Part shown: one piece after another, positions 1 to 7,068 of the stretch
Layout: each line of letters begins with the position of its first letter
Position numbering within the stretch: the stretch's first letter is position 1
Assembly (NCBI GenBank): GCA_017383785.1
Contig: JAFNVD010000117.1
Location: 1-31,356 of the forward strand
Direction: 5' to 3'
DNA length: 31,356 nucleotides
Source: Peptococcaceae bacterium
Lineage (GTDB): Bacteria > Bacillota > Peptococcia > Peptococcales > Peptococcaceae
Made by a program: the position numbers and the translations under genes
Notes under the pieces: generated by a model
What the model was told of the DNA's origin: nothing
Database searches by the model: none
Seen by the model: only the letters and a program-made list of their open reading frames with translations

Positions 1-644
1 GCACCATATTGCATGGTTTTAGGATTGACAAATGTTAGGGTGCCTACACCGCCGGCATTGTCACGGATGAACAGACCAATTCTGTAGGAATCGGTTTCAT
101 CGCAGTATACAGGTGTAATAGTCTTATGCAATGTGTGATTTCCTCGCCGAATTTCTAGTGAAATATCATCACCTTGTGCGCCTAGTTCGTTGATCAACAT
201 GGCCAATTCATCATCGTGTATGACTTGTGTATTGTTTACACTAAGGATGATATCACCTGCTTGAATCCCGGCAGATTGAGCAGGATGCAGTTCTTTTGTT
301 TCGTTTTTCACCGGGGAATATCCTACGACTAGAATACCATCAGTACGCAAGAGAATCCCTACCGGCTGCCCGCCGGGATATAGCATAATCGGTTCTTTTT
401 GCTCAGCAGTTGTTTTTTGTGCTGGGAACAATGTAAAAAAGCGCATACTAAGTGTAGTGTCTAGATCGGCCATCCATTGTGCTGATGACGAAAAGGACAA
501 TGCGGTAGTATAATCGTTATCTGGTTGGGAGATTGATTCAGCTGTAAATGACGTGCCGATGATGCACATTGATAAAAATAATACGCAGAGTAGGCAAATA
601 AATGCCTTGTTTCGTCTTAGATTAGACGTAAAACGATGATTCAC
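1..644 (-). CDS. spoIVB: SpoIVB, stage IV sporulation peptidase (3' end missing)
   Basis: Serine peptidase of family S55. In Bacillus it is made in the forespore, crosses into the space between the two membranes and triggers sigma-K activation by starting pro-sigma-K processing. I translated about 214 residues from the minus strand; the C-terminal part lies beyond the left edge. There is an N-terminal membrane/signal segment (residues about 14-31), then the SpoIVB-typical motif LYPGGQPVGILLRTDG (about 92-107). A PDZ domain with SAGIQAGDIILSVNN follows, then the beginning of the S55 domain, with IGLFIRDNAGGVGTLTFVNP close to the edge. The GTG start at 642-644 is preceded by GGAGGTG at 651-657. 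The catalytic residues are not in view. It is transcribed divergently from the DUF4261 gene. I saw no convincing sigma-F/G promoter in front of it. Confidence 0.9.
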   Translation of the reverse strand, partial: MNHRFTSNLRRNKAFICLLCVLFLSMCIIGTSFTAESISQPDNDYTTALSFSSSAQWMADLDTTLSMRFFTLFPAQKTTAEQKEPIMLYPGGQPVGILLRTDGILVVGYSPVKNETKELHPAQSAGIQAGDIILSVNNTQVIHDDELAMLINELGAQGDDISLEIRRGNHTLHKTITPVYCDETDSYRIGLFIRDNAGGVGTLTFVNPKTMQYG

Positions 645-765
645 GAATTTCACCTCCTGCGATTACTATGTGCCGTGCGATGGTTTGAAAACCGTCAAAG
701 ATTTCACCAAAATGCACAAAAATTAACGATGGCAGATACTTTCGATTGTTCAAACTAGTCAAATT

Positions 766-794
766 TTGCATTGAAAATAGAATCGTGTTATAAT
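766..794 (+). promoter_or_regulatory. Sigma-A type promoter of the DUF4261 gene
   Basis: TTGCAT at 766-771, a 17-base spacer, and TATAAT at 789-794 with an extended -10 TG at 786-787. It points into the gene starting at 835. Confidence 0.65.
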
Positions 795-834
795 ACATAA
801 CATGATATGTACAGAACGAAAGGTGGTCACACTT

Positions 835-1659
835 ATGCAGATGGCATATGATCCGGATTTGATATTGACAGAGGAATATACAGAAGCGGAAGTACAGAAT
901 TATACCGGGAGTTTTTGCGGATTTGTATTGTTAAATGGCAGTTATGATTTGCATGCATTAGCGCAGAGATTACAACAGAATTACGGCATAGCAATACAGA
1001 GTAATCATGCTGAGGAGATGCTTGATGATCCAAATGGTATCGTACATGATTTGATGTTGAATGTGCCTGGCGCTATGATAACAATTAGTTTTTTGAACGA
1101 GCCGATTCCGGATGGCGAAGTAGAGTTCGCAGCAATGCATGCAGAATGGGAAGGGGCTAAATTAGCAGCGTCAAAGCATAGAGCCCATTTGATGATTGCA
1201 GTGTTGCCTGATACCATGCCGGCACATGAGGCAGGGTTATTGTATTGTCGCATTTTATCAGTAGCCTTAGAAGATGCGGCCGTATTGGCGGTATATACAT
1301 CCGGAACGGTTTTAGAACCGATACAGTTTTGTTACAATACGGAAAAATCGGGTAATGTATTACCATTAAACAATCTGATTTTTGTTGGTACTTATGAGCG
1401 AGATGGTGGCATGTGTGGTTATACGATAGGTTTAGATGCTTTCGGTAAAGATGAACTGGAGATTTTAGATTGTAAAGAATCGCCTGAGCTGATTCACCGT
1501 GTCCTTTATATGTGTGCAGATAAAATGATACATGAAAATAAAAGCGCCGCATGGTATATTACTGTGGATGTGGATGGTACACAATGGGAAGGTCGTCGCA
1601 AAGATGGTGTCATGGTAGAAGGGCACAGTTTGCATTTGCAGCCAATTAAAACAAAATAG
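835..1659 (+). CDS. DUF4261 domain protein
   Basis: A 274-residue soluble protein with no signal peptide or membrane segment. The C-terminal part carries YTIGLDAFGKDELEI (about residues 195-209), which I recognise as the hallmark of the DUF4261 family; the family has no established biochemical role. The start at 835 is chosen because AAAGGTGG lies at 820-827. An in-frame ATG at 802 is only a few bases downstream of the -10 box and lacks a ribosome site. Cys and acidic residues are frequent but form no known metal motif. The gene is a single transcription unit, divergent from spoIVB and convergent with the phosphoribosyltransferase-like gene, with a shared terminator between them. The family call is fairly secure; the function is unknown. 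Confidence 0.75.
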   Translation: MQMAYDPDLILTEEYTEAEVQNYTGSFCGFVLLNGSYDLHALAQRLQQNYGIAIQSNHAEEMLDDPNGIVHDLMLNVPGAMITISFLNEPIPDGEVEFAAMHAEWEGAKLAASKHRAHLMIAVLPDTMPAHEAGLLYCRILSVALEDAAVLAVYTSGTVLEPIQFCYNTEKSGNVLPLNNLIFVGTYERDGGMCGYTIGLDAFGKDELEILDCKESPELIHRVLYMCADKMIHENKSAAWYITVDVDGTQWEGRRKDGVMVEGHSLHLQPIKTK

Positions 1660-1673
1660 CAAACATAACAAAA

Positions 1674-1700
1674 GCAGCTCCTGTCAATGACAGGAGCTGT
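1674..1700. terminator. Bidirectional terminator
   Basis: A 12-bp stem, 1675-1686 paired with 1688-1699 (the outer 10 bp form the likely real helix). It is followed by T-rich sequence on the minus strand and a weaker one on the plus strand. It sits between two convergent genes. Confidence 0.75.
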
Positions 1701-1712
1701 TGTGATTCGATA

Positions 1713-2318
1713 TTATTCTTTTTTCAAATTTGGTACTACGATTTCTTCGGATTCTTCTTCAGGCATATAGTTTTTACCAATCGCAATGCAGATAATGGTT
1801 TTGTAGCCGGCTGCTTTTAAGATATCGTGACCAGCTTTCAGAGAAGCGCCGTTGGTAGTAACATCGTCAAACAGAATAGCGATGGATTCATCGGTGATTT
1901 CACAGCAACGAGATTTTTCGATAGATGCCATGTGGCCGGACAGCTTATCGTCTACAGCGCCTACAGTTTTGGTACGAACCAAACATTTTGCAGCGTCAAA
2001 GAAAGACTGGTTTGCACGGCACAAGTCTTCAACCAATGGATACAGACCGGAACGATAGTTATCGATGGTACAGGATGGGAATGCATACAGATGTACGTCC
2101 TCACCTTCCAGCTCTTTGGTCAGTTTTTCCCAGTATGGGTCGTTGTACAGATAACCACGCACATAGTCTAATGCGTCGTCTAAATTTTGTCTAAAGTCTA
2201 ACAGACGATTGCAGTGATTGTTGTAAAATTCCTGTTTGTACATATCTACTGGATAGTAGTCACGCAGGTATAACAGTTCGAAGTTTCCGTCCGGATAATA
2301 GTAGCGATGCAGTTTCAT
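1713..2318 (-). CDS. Phosphoribosyltransferase-like protein, ComF-like C-terminus
   Basis: A 201-residue protein. The C-terminal third holds a PRPP-binding loop, ILFDDVTTNGAS (residues 148-159), preceded by a beta strand and followed by the helix KAGHDILKAAGYKTIICIAIG. This is the type I phosphoribosyltransferase signature as seen in ComF/GntX proteins. The N-terminal half (many Tyr and Asp residues) has no zinc-finger Cys cluster, unlike ComF, and I do not recognise it. The start at 2318 has GGAGGG at 2326-2331; an upstream in-frame ATG overlaps that site and is rejected. It stands alone between convergent and divergent neighbours. The substrate is unknown. A degenerate, non-catalytic PRTase fold used for binding is also possible. 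Confidence 0.7.
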   Translation of the reverse strand: MKLHRYYYPDGNFELLYLRDYYPVDMYKQEFYNNHCNRLLDFRQNLDDALDYVRGYLYNDPYWEKLTKELEGEDVHLYAFPSCTIDNYRSGLYPLVEDLCRANQSFFDAAKCLVRTKTVGAVDDKLSGHMASIEKSRCCEITDESIAILFDDVTTNGASLKAGHDILKAAGYKTIICIAIGKNYMPEEESEEIVVPNLKKE

Positions 2319-2526
2319 AATAACGCCCTCCATATATAAGTGAATATTGTGAAGTATAAAAGCAGTTCTGATATAGGTAAAATAATTATATAAGAACTTT
2401 ATTCTTACTTTGAATATATTATATAAGAAAAACTTTGAGATTTCAATAAGAAAATTCGAAATGTTGATGTATTTTTCGAAATTTTTTTAAAAAAATCATT
2501 TCCTTTCTGTATTTTTTTGCGGTTTC

Positions 2527-2545
2527 CTGTTATCATAGATAACAG
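2527..2545. promoter_or_regulatory. Inverted repeat upstream of cca
   Basis: CTGTTATC-ATA-GATAACAG is a perfect 8-bp inverted repeat about 40 bases before the cca start, in a very AT-rich 250-base gap (2334-2584). It could be an operator or a small hairpin in the leader. The rest of that gap is AT-rich and I see no other gene in it. Confidence 0.35.
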
Positions 2546-2584
2546 AATAAATGGAAAATCTATTATGTAGGTGAGAGCAGAGAT

Positions 2585-3925
2585 ATGAATATCAATATCC
2601 CATGGCAATGCGAAAAAATATTGAAAAGATTTAATGAACATGATATAGAGGCCTATTTGGTAGGTGGCTGTGTACGTGACAGTCTGCTCGGTAAAGAACC
2701 AAAAGATTGGGATATCTGCACAGCAGCATTACCAGAACAAGTTATTACATTGTTTGAAGATGAAAAAGTAATTTTAACCGGTTTAAAACATGGTACAGTT
2801 ACAGTACTCATTGGTGGGATGCCAATTGAAATTACTACCTATCGTATAGACGGTGAATACGAGGATAACCGTCGTCCAAAAGAAGTGTTTTTTACCGATA
2901 GTTTGCGTGAAGATTTGAGTCGTCGTGATTTTACCATCAATGCATTAGCCTATCATCCGGATAAAGGCGTGATTGATTATTTTGATGGTATTGGTGATTT
3001 AGAGCGTGGGTTGATTCGTTGTGTAGGCGATGCGGCCAGTCGGTATCAAGAGGATGGGCTGCGTATTATGCGTGCAGTACGTTTTGCATGTGTACTTAAT
3101 TTTCAGTTTGAAGCAGAAACCGAGCAGGCCATAAAAGAATATAGTTTTCTTTTAGGCAATATTGCAAAAGAACGGATTCAGGTAGAGTTTGATAAAATTC
3201 TTACCAGCTCTTGGGCTGCCTATGGATTGGACACTTTGGCGCGGCTCAACTGTTTTCCATATTTCCTTCCGGAAATTTGTCATACTTGGCAGTTTAATCA
3301 GGAGGGCGGGCTGCATCAGTATGATGTATTTGGTCATACTTTGAAAATGGTAAGTCTAGTGCCGGCCGATGTAGTACTACGTTTGACTGCACTTTTGCAT
3401 GACATCGGGAAACCGTATGTGTGGCAGAATATTGATGGTAAGGATGAGTTCCCGCAACATGAAGTTGTAAGTACTGAATTAGCAGAGCATATTTTGGAGC
3501 GTATGCGCTATGACAACAAAACCATTGCACAGGTAAAACGCTTGATTGCAGAGCATACCAGAGGGTTATTGCCAAAACCATATCTTATGCGTCGTGCAGT
3601 AGCGGATTTAGGTGTTGAAGGGGTAAAACAGCTGATTGCCATAAAACGAGCTGATATTCAAGCACATAATGAAATATTGGAAAAAGACCCGCTTACTATT
3701 TTTGATGATATGGAACGAGAATTGGATCGCATTTTAGCACAGAGAGAATGCTGTTCTTTAAAACAACTGGCTGTTACAGGAAAAGAAGTGATTGCTCTTG
3801 GTGCTAAGGGGCGCAGTGTAGGCGATATATTGGATGCTTTATTAGAACTTGTATTAAAATATCCGGAACAAAATGAGAAAACATATTTGCTAGCGCAAGC
3901 AGAAAAGATGGTGAACGAAGCATGA
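2585..3925 (+). CDS. cca: CCA tRNA nucleotidyltransferase with HD domain
   Basis: Adds or repairs the 3' CCA end of tRNAs. The 446 residues carry the class II nucleotidyltransferase head: GGCVRD (27-32), catalytic DWD (41-43), RRDFTINALAY (113-123) and the nucleotide-recognition region LRIMRAVRFA (159-168). A second module contains an HD phosphohydrolase site, LTALLHDIGKP (267-277). The HD domain may give 2',3'-cyclic phosphodiesterase or phosphatase activity, as in many bacterial CCA enzymes. The ATG at 2585 has only a modest ribosome site (AGGTGAG at about 2569). The stop codon overlaps the next start (ATGA at 3922-3925), so the two genes are translationally coupled in a tRNA/rRNA processing pair. 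Confidence 0.93.
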   Translation: MNINIPWQCEKILKRFNEHDIEAYLVGGCVRDSLLGKEPKDWDICTAALPEQVITLFEDEKVILTGLKHGTVTVLIGGMPIEITTYRIDGEYEDNRRPKEVFFTDSLREDLSRRDFTINALAYHPDKGVIDYFDGIGDLERGLIRCVGDAASRYQEDGLRIMRAVRFACVLNFQFEAETEQAIKEYSFLLGNIAKERIQVEFDKILTSSWAAYGLDTLARLNCFPYFLPEICHTWQFNQEGGLHQYDVFGHTLKMVSLVPADVVLRLTALLHDIGKPYVWQNIDGKDEFPQHEVVSTELAEHILERMRYDNKTIAQVKRLIAEHTRGLLPKPYLMRRAVADLGVEGVKQLIAIKRADIQAHNEILEKDPLTIFDDMERELDRILAQRECCSLKQLAVTGKEVIALGAKGRSVGDILDALLELVLKYPEQNEKTYLLAQAEKMVNEA

Positions 3926-4695
3926 GTATAATGTATGAAACAATTCATTCTGATCAAAATCAGTGGTTGAAACGCTGCAAAGCATTACAACAAAAAAAAT
4001 ATCGGCAGCAGTATGGGCAGTTCGTGGCAGAGGGCTTACGGTTTGTGCAGGAAGCTATCGAGAACAATGCCTCTGAAGTAATCTTGATTGATGAGGCACA
4101 TATGGCATTGGCGCAACAATTGCCGACTACAAATATTCCTATTTATATAGTGAAAGCGGGTCTGTTGGAAAAAGCATTAAATACTGTTAATCCGCAAGGG
4201 ATTGCAGCTATTGCACGTCAATCTAAGTGGGACTGGCAGAGTGTATCGGATATGGACCAAATCGTAGTTATCGATGGCGTACAAGATCCGGGCAATCTGG
4301 GTACCATTATGCGCACAGCGTTGGCAAGCGGTACACAAGCTATGCTTTGTTTAAAAGGCACTGTAGATTTGTATAATGATAAAACATTGAGATCTACTAT
4401 GGGGGCAGTATTTCGCCTTCCTGTATTTCACATAGATGATGTAGATGCTATGGTAGATGATTTGCATGGCTGGGGATTTGAAACTTTGGTAGCGGATATC
4501 CGTGCAGAACAGTATTATCATCAGATGGAGTTCCCGAAAAAAGCTGCATTGGTGGTAAGTAATGAGGCTAATGGTCCACAGCTTATCAAGCAAGGTGATA
4601 AAATGGTGAAAATTCCATTGTATCAAGAGGCGGAATCCTTAAATGTGGCTATCGCTGCCGGCATATTATTGTATGCTATTAAGACATCTAGGTGA
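3922..4695 (+). CDS. TrmH/SpoU family RNA 2'-O-ribose methyltransferase
   Basis: SAM-dependent 2'-O-methyltransferase of the SPOUT class, acting on rRNA or tRNA. The 257 residues have an N-terminal substrate-binding domain (FVAEGLRFVQEAI, about 34-46). The three SPOUT motifs follow: VVIDGVQDPGNLGTIMRTA (115-133), LVVSNEANGP (about 208-217) and KIPLYQEAESLNVAIAAGI (about 226-244). Together they form the deep trefoil knot. The size and N-terminal domain resemble the RlmB/YsgA group rather than the shorter TrmL type. The exact target nucleotide cannot be read from sequence. The start overlaps the cca stop codon. Confidence 0.9.
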   Translation: MSIMYETIHSDQNQWLKRCKALQQKKYRQQYGQFVAEGLRFVQEAIENNASEVILIDEAHMALAQQLPTTNIPIYIVKAGLLEKALNTVNPQGIAAIARQSKWDWQSVSDMDQIVVIDGVQDPGNLGTIMRTALASGTQAMLCLKGTVDLYNDKTLRSTMGAVFRLPVFHIDDVDAMVDDLHGWGFETLVADIRAEQYYHQMEFPKKAALVVSNEANGPQLIKQGDKMVKIPLYQEAESLNVAIAAGILLYAIKTSR

Positions 4696-4747
4696 GTATA
4701 GGGGGATATGTTTGCTATCTTGAAAATATAATGGCAGGTGAATCCTT

Positions 4748-4987
4748 ATGACAGAATCGTTTCGTCCGAAATGGGAAGAATTATATTGGTATATTGGTCA
4801 AGACGATAATGACAAATGGACTTTTATGCAAAAATCCTGTGTCAATGATTGGATTGATAAATATCATATCAGCATGGGGAATTGTTATCCAAACAAAGAA
4901 GAGGCCGTATTTGATATGTATGATATGCTAGAGAAAATCACCGGTGAAGATGGTTATACAGTGTGGCTACGGGATGGGAAAATGTAA
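4748..4987 (+). CDS. Small acidic hypothetical protein (79 residues)
   Basis: Not recognised. The 79-residue product is rich in Trp, Tyr, Asp and Glu and has two Cys residues, with no signal or membrane segment. AGGTG at about 4736-4740 gives a well-placed ribosome site for the ATG at 4748, and codon use matches the neighbours, which supports it as a real gene. It lies 52 bases after the methyltransferase and before a strong bidirectional terminator, so it is probably the last gene of the cca transcript. Confidence 0.6.
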   Translation: MTESFRPKWEELYWYIGQDDNDKWTFMQKSCVNDWIDKYHISMGNCYPNKEEAVFDMYDMLEKITGEDGYTVWLRDGKM

Positions 4988-5023
4988 CTAATTAACACAG
5001 CGTAAATATAGAAGCATAAAACA

Positions 5024-5066
5024 AAAGAACCTGATTTGTATCTTTACAAAATCAGGTTCTTTCTAT
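5024..5066. terminator. Bidirectional terminator
   Basis: A 17-18 bp stem with one bulge pairs 5024-5040 with 5045-5062. The arms are AAAGAACCTGATTTGTA and its complement. T-rich sequence follows on the plus strand and TTTTGTTTTATGC on the minus strand. It serves the 79-residue gene and the converging gene at 5140. Confidence 0.8.
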
Positions 5067-5139
5067 TCTGTTGTAACTTGCATTTGGACAATATGCAATT
5101 GTAATAAATTCGAATATTTATACAGCTTTTGAGCAACTT

Positions 5140-5499
5140 TTACTCGATGCACATGTTGTTTACAAACATAGTGCTTACAGTAGTTTTGTGGTGTTGCAGT
5201 GTACTGATACGAGCTTCTAATGCATAGCCTTCGTCAGATGCTGCTTTGCGGTATTTTGCTTCTGCGATTTCAATTTCACGGTTCAGCGCTACAAGTTCCA
5301 GAATCAGCTGCTGTTTTGCTTCTTCTTCCGGCATTTCAGTACATTTTAACAGCTGTGCGGATTTAGTATCGCCTTTCAGTAATGCTTCTGCAATTTCAGC
5401 TTCGGATAATTCTACCGGTTGTGCTACTTTTGCAGATGGTGCCAGCAGCTCTTCTGTGGACGCTGCCAATGCTAATGCTTGAACATCTTGAAGATTCAT
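5140..5499 (-). CDS. Hypothetical alpha-helical protein (119 residues)
   Basis: Not recognised. It is an Ala/Glu/Leu-rich protein predicted almost entirely helical: an N-terminal acidic stretch with repeated short Ala-Glu patterns, then a Lys/Glu/Ala-rich segment (about residues 60-108) that could form a coiled coil. No signal peptide is visible. The ATG at 5497-5499 is preceded by AAGGGG at about 5510. A TATAAT lies on the minus strand at 5552-5557. An inverted repeat, ACTCAT (5531-5536) with ATGAGT (5544-5549), falls between the -10 box and the start and could control expression. It may be a structural or phage-like accessory protein; no function is claimed. Confidence 0.6.
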   Translation of the reverse strand: MNLQDVQALALAASTEELLAPSAKVAQPVELSEAEIAEALLKGDTKSAQLLKCTEMPEEEAKQQLILELVALNREIEIAEAKYRKAASDEGYALEARISTLQHHKTTVSTMFVNNMCIE

Positions 5500-5645
5500 A
5501 CGAAAAACCCCTTATCATAATTTTTATTCGACTCATGTTAGAGATGAGTTCATTATAACACATTTATAATAAAAATACAGTGCTATTTTATAAAAAATAT
5601 AAATTTTTTTTTGAATTTTATGATTGAATCAAATCGGAAAGTGGT

Positions 5646-5674
5646 TTGGAATAGTTTGGTTGATGGTATATTAT
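5646..5674 (+). promoter_or_regulatory. Upstream sigma-A-like promoter, nitroreductase region
   Basis: TTGGAA at 5646-5651, a 17-base spacer and TATTAT at 5669-5674. It precedes the stronger promoter at 5730 and reads in the same direction. Confidence 0.35.
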
Positions 5675-5729
5675 GATTAAGAAAAGAAATTATACCGCAA
5701 GAAACTATCAATTCCCATAGCAATTTTGC

Positions 5730-5758
5730 TTGTATGTGCAGGGGATTGCTGATACAAT
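5730..5758 (+). promoter_or_regulatory. Promoter of the nitroreductase gene
   Basis: TTGTAT at 5730-5735, 17 bases, and TACAAT at 5753-5758 with an extended -10 TG at 5750-5751. A short inverted repeat, AGCAA-TT-TTGCT (5719-5730), abuts the -35 box and could be an operator. Confidence 0.6.
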
Positions 5759-5795
5759 ACAGTAGAAAGATAACTTGCAGAAAGGGGTAACAAAA

Positions 5796-6344
5796 ATGAA
5801 AAAAAGAGAATTAGAATATGAGTTGATGAAAGAAATCGAAGAACGTTATTCTACGATGCACTTTGGTGAAGGAGACGTAGCGGAAGAAGATTTGCGTGCT
5901 ATGTTACTGGCAGCAACACAGGCTCCATCGGCCTATAATGAACAGCCTTGGCGCTTTTATGTAGCAAAAACACAGCAGGATAAAGAGATGTTGATGGAAT
6001 ATATGTTGCCGGGGGAAAAAGAATGGATGATGCAGGCGCCGGTTTGGATTTTGTTGGCCGGTGATGTAGGTGATACCCACAATGGTTTATTTAATTACTG
6101 GGCATCTTTTGATGCAGGATGTGCATGGGGATTCTTAGCATTGGAAGCACAGCGTCGCGGCTATGTGACACATTGCATTGGTTCTTTAGACCGTGTGGAT
6201 TTACGTAATGAGTTTCAAAAAAATGAAAATATCGAGATTTATGGTCTTGTCGCTGTTGGTCGTCCGGCCGCACCGGAAGTGACTACAAAAGAAAAAGTAC
6301 CGTCAAGAAAATCTGTGAATGCTGTACAGTTGCGTCGAAAATAA
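5796..6344 (+). CDS. Nitroreductase-family FMN oxidoreductase
   Basis: A 182-residue flavoprotein of the nitroreductase fold, expected to bind FMN and use NAD(P)H; the natural substrate is unknown. The FMN-binding signature is AAT-APSAYNEQPWRFYV (around residues 42-60). The mid-region DAGCAWGFLALEAQRRGYVTH is the helix that packs at the dimer and flavin site. Near the C-terminus, IYGLVAVGRPA is the usual strand followed by Gly-Arg/Pro. The ATG at 5796 has AAAGGGG at 5781-5787; an in-frame ATG at 5775 has no ribosome site. No terminator separates it from the ArsR gene 107 bases downstream, but that gene has its own promoter. Confidence 0.88.
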   Translation: MKKRELEYELMKEIEERYSTMHFGEGDVAEEDLRAMLLAATQAPSAYNEQPWRFYVAKTQQDKEMLMEYMLPGEKEWMMQAPVWILLAGDVGDTHNGLFNYWASFDAGCAWGFLALEAQRRGYVTHCIGSLDRVDLRNEFQKNENIEIYGLVAVGRPAAPEVTTKEKVPSRKSVNAVQLRRK

Positions 6345-6391
6345 TAAGTATTTCTTATTGAACGGATTTTTGCAAGGATAGTTAACTATGT

Positions 6392-6419
6392 TTGCATTTT
6401 TGTTCACAAATAGTACAAT
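6392..6419 (+). promoter_or_regulatory. Promoter and likely operator of the ArsR/CadC-type gene
   Basis: TTGCAT at 6392-6397, 16 bases, and TACAAT at 6414-6419. An inverted repeat, TTTGT-TC-ACAAA (6399-6410), fills the spacer, which is the usual place for an ArsR-family autoregulatory operator. Operator identity is inferred. Confidence 0.55.
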
Positions 6420-6451
6420 GAGCTGTTCAGTAGCAAATGGAGGGAATTGCC

Positions 6452-6799
6452 ATGGAGGAACAGTGGCAGTGCGAAGAATTTTGTGTGCATGATAAAGTCT
6501 TAGCTGAAATTGAACCAAAACGTATTTCAGAGGCACAAAGCCAGCAGACAGCAGAATTATTTAAGGCTTTGGGCGATGCAACAAGAATGAAAATTTTGTA
6601 TTATCTCTTGCAGAAAGAGCTTTGTGTATGTGATTTAACTGTGCTGGTAGGCGCCAGCCAATCAGCGGTTTCGCATCAGCTTCGTATTTTGCGTAATTTA
6701 CACATCGTGTATGGAAAAAAAGAGGGTAAGCAAGTCATTTATAGCATTTGCAACGATCATGTGCGTCGTCTTTTAGAAGAAGCATTGGCATTTTCGTAA
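6452..6799 (+). CDS. ArsR/SmtB repressor, CadC-type metal sensor
   Basis: A 115-residue winged-helix repressor that should dissociate from DNA when it binds thiophilic metals. The start at 6452 follows GGAGGG at about 6439. CadC of plasmid pI258 binds Cd/Pb/Zn through Cys7, Cys11, Cys58 and Cys60; here Cys falls at exactly 7, 11, 58 and 60 (CEEFC near the N-terminus and ELCVCDL in helix alpha-3). The recognition helix is SQSAVSHQLRILR (about 69-81). The C-terminal helix NDHVRRLLEEAL keeps the Asp-x-His type residues of the second zinc site. No efflux ATPase or other metal-transport gene lies beside it. It may control the nitroreductase, itself, or a distant target. Confidence 0.88.
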   Translation: MEEQWQCEEFCVHDKVLAEIEPKRISEAQSQQTAELFKALGDATRMKILYYLLQKELCVCDLTVLVGASQSAVSHQLRILRNLHIVYGKKEGKQVIYSICNDHVRRLLEEALAFS

Positions 6800-6874
6800 T
6801 CTTCCTGCAATAAAATTCCTGTAAAAAATCGAAAGAAAAATATAAAAAGTTCGAATTTTCACATAGAAAAAGGA

Positions 6875-6902
6875 TTGCGGAAACCATAGGAAATAGTATA
6901 AA
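6875..6902 (+). promoter_or_regulatory. Promoter of the hydrogenase operon
   Basis: TTGCGG at 6875-6880, a 16-base spacer and TATAAA at 6897-6902. Transcription would begin near 6909, leaving a leader of about 160 bases. An inverted repeat, TAGTAT (6894-6899) with ATACTA (6906-6911), overlaps the -10 box and could bind a regulator. I saw no full Rex-type site. Confidence 0.5.
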
Positions 6903-6908
6903 ATGATA

Positions 6909-7068
6909 CTAGGCAGAATACTGCCTAAGTTATCCATAAATTATGAGGGCATCTGTTTTAACAGTACAGATACAGTATTCTGGGAACTGCGGATGTATTG
7001 AAAAAACAGCTGACTCATTCAATTTTTAGTAACACTTTTTCATTACTTTTATTTTTGAGGTGAATAAA
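6909..7068 (+). ncRNA. Structured 5' leader of the hydrogenase operon (candidate)
   Basis: The first part folds as TAGGCAG-AATA-CTGCCTA (6910-6927), a 7-bp hairpin at the expected 5' end of the transcript. Further on, AAATT+ATGAG (6938-6947) pairs with CTCAT+AATTT (7014-7018, 7021-7025). This encloses a hairpin, ATCTGT (6951-6956) with ACAGAT (6966-6971), and a competing helix, ATACA (6970-6974) with TGTAT (6994-6998). The last two cannot form together. I do not recognise a known riboswitch class. It could be a cis-regulatory RNA, an mRNA-stabilising structure or chance pairing. Confidence 0.35.

Noticed and set aside
642..760. Sigma-G promoter for spoIVB
   Set aside because: CATAGTA upstream resembles a sigma-G -10 but has no -35 and lies too close to the ribosome site.
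2481..2496. ATTTTTTT-AAAAAAAT palindrome
   Set aside because: Simple AT-rich sequence expected in this base composition; no supporting context.
6875..7068. Rex operator at the hydrogenase promoter
   Set aside because: Only weak fragments such as TTTTAACAG are present; no TTGTTAA/TTAACAA pair was found.
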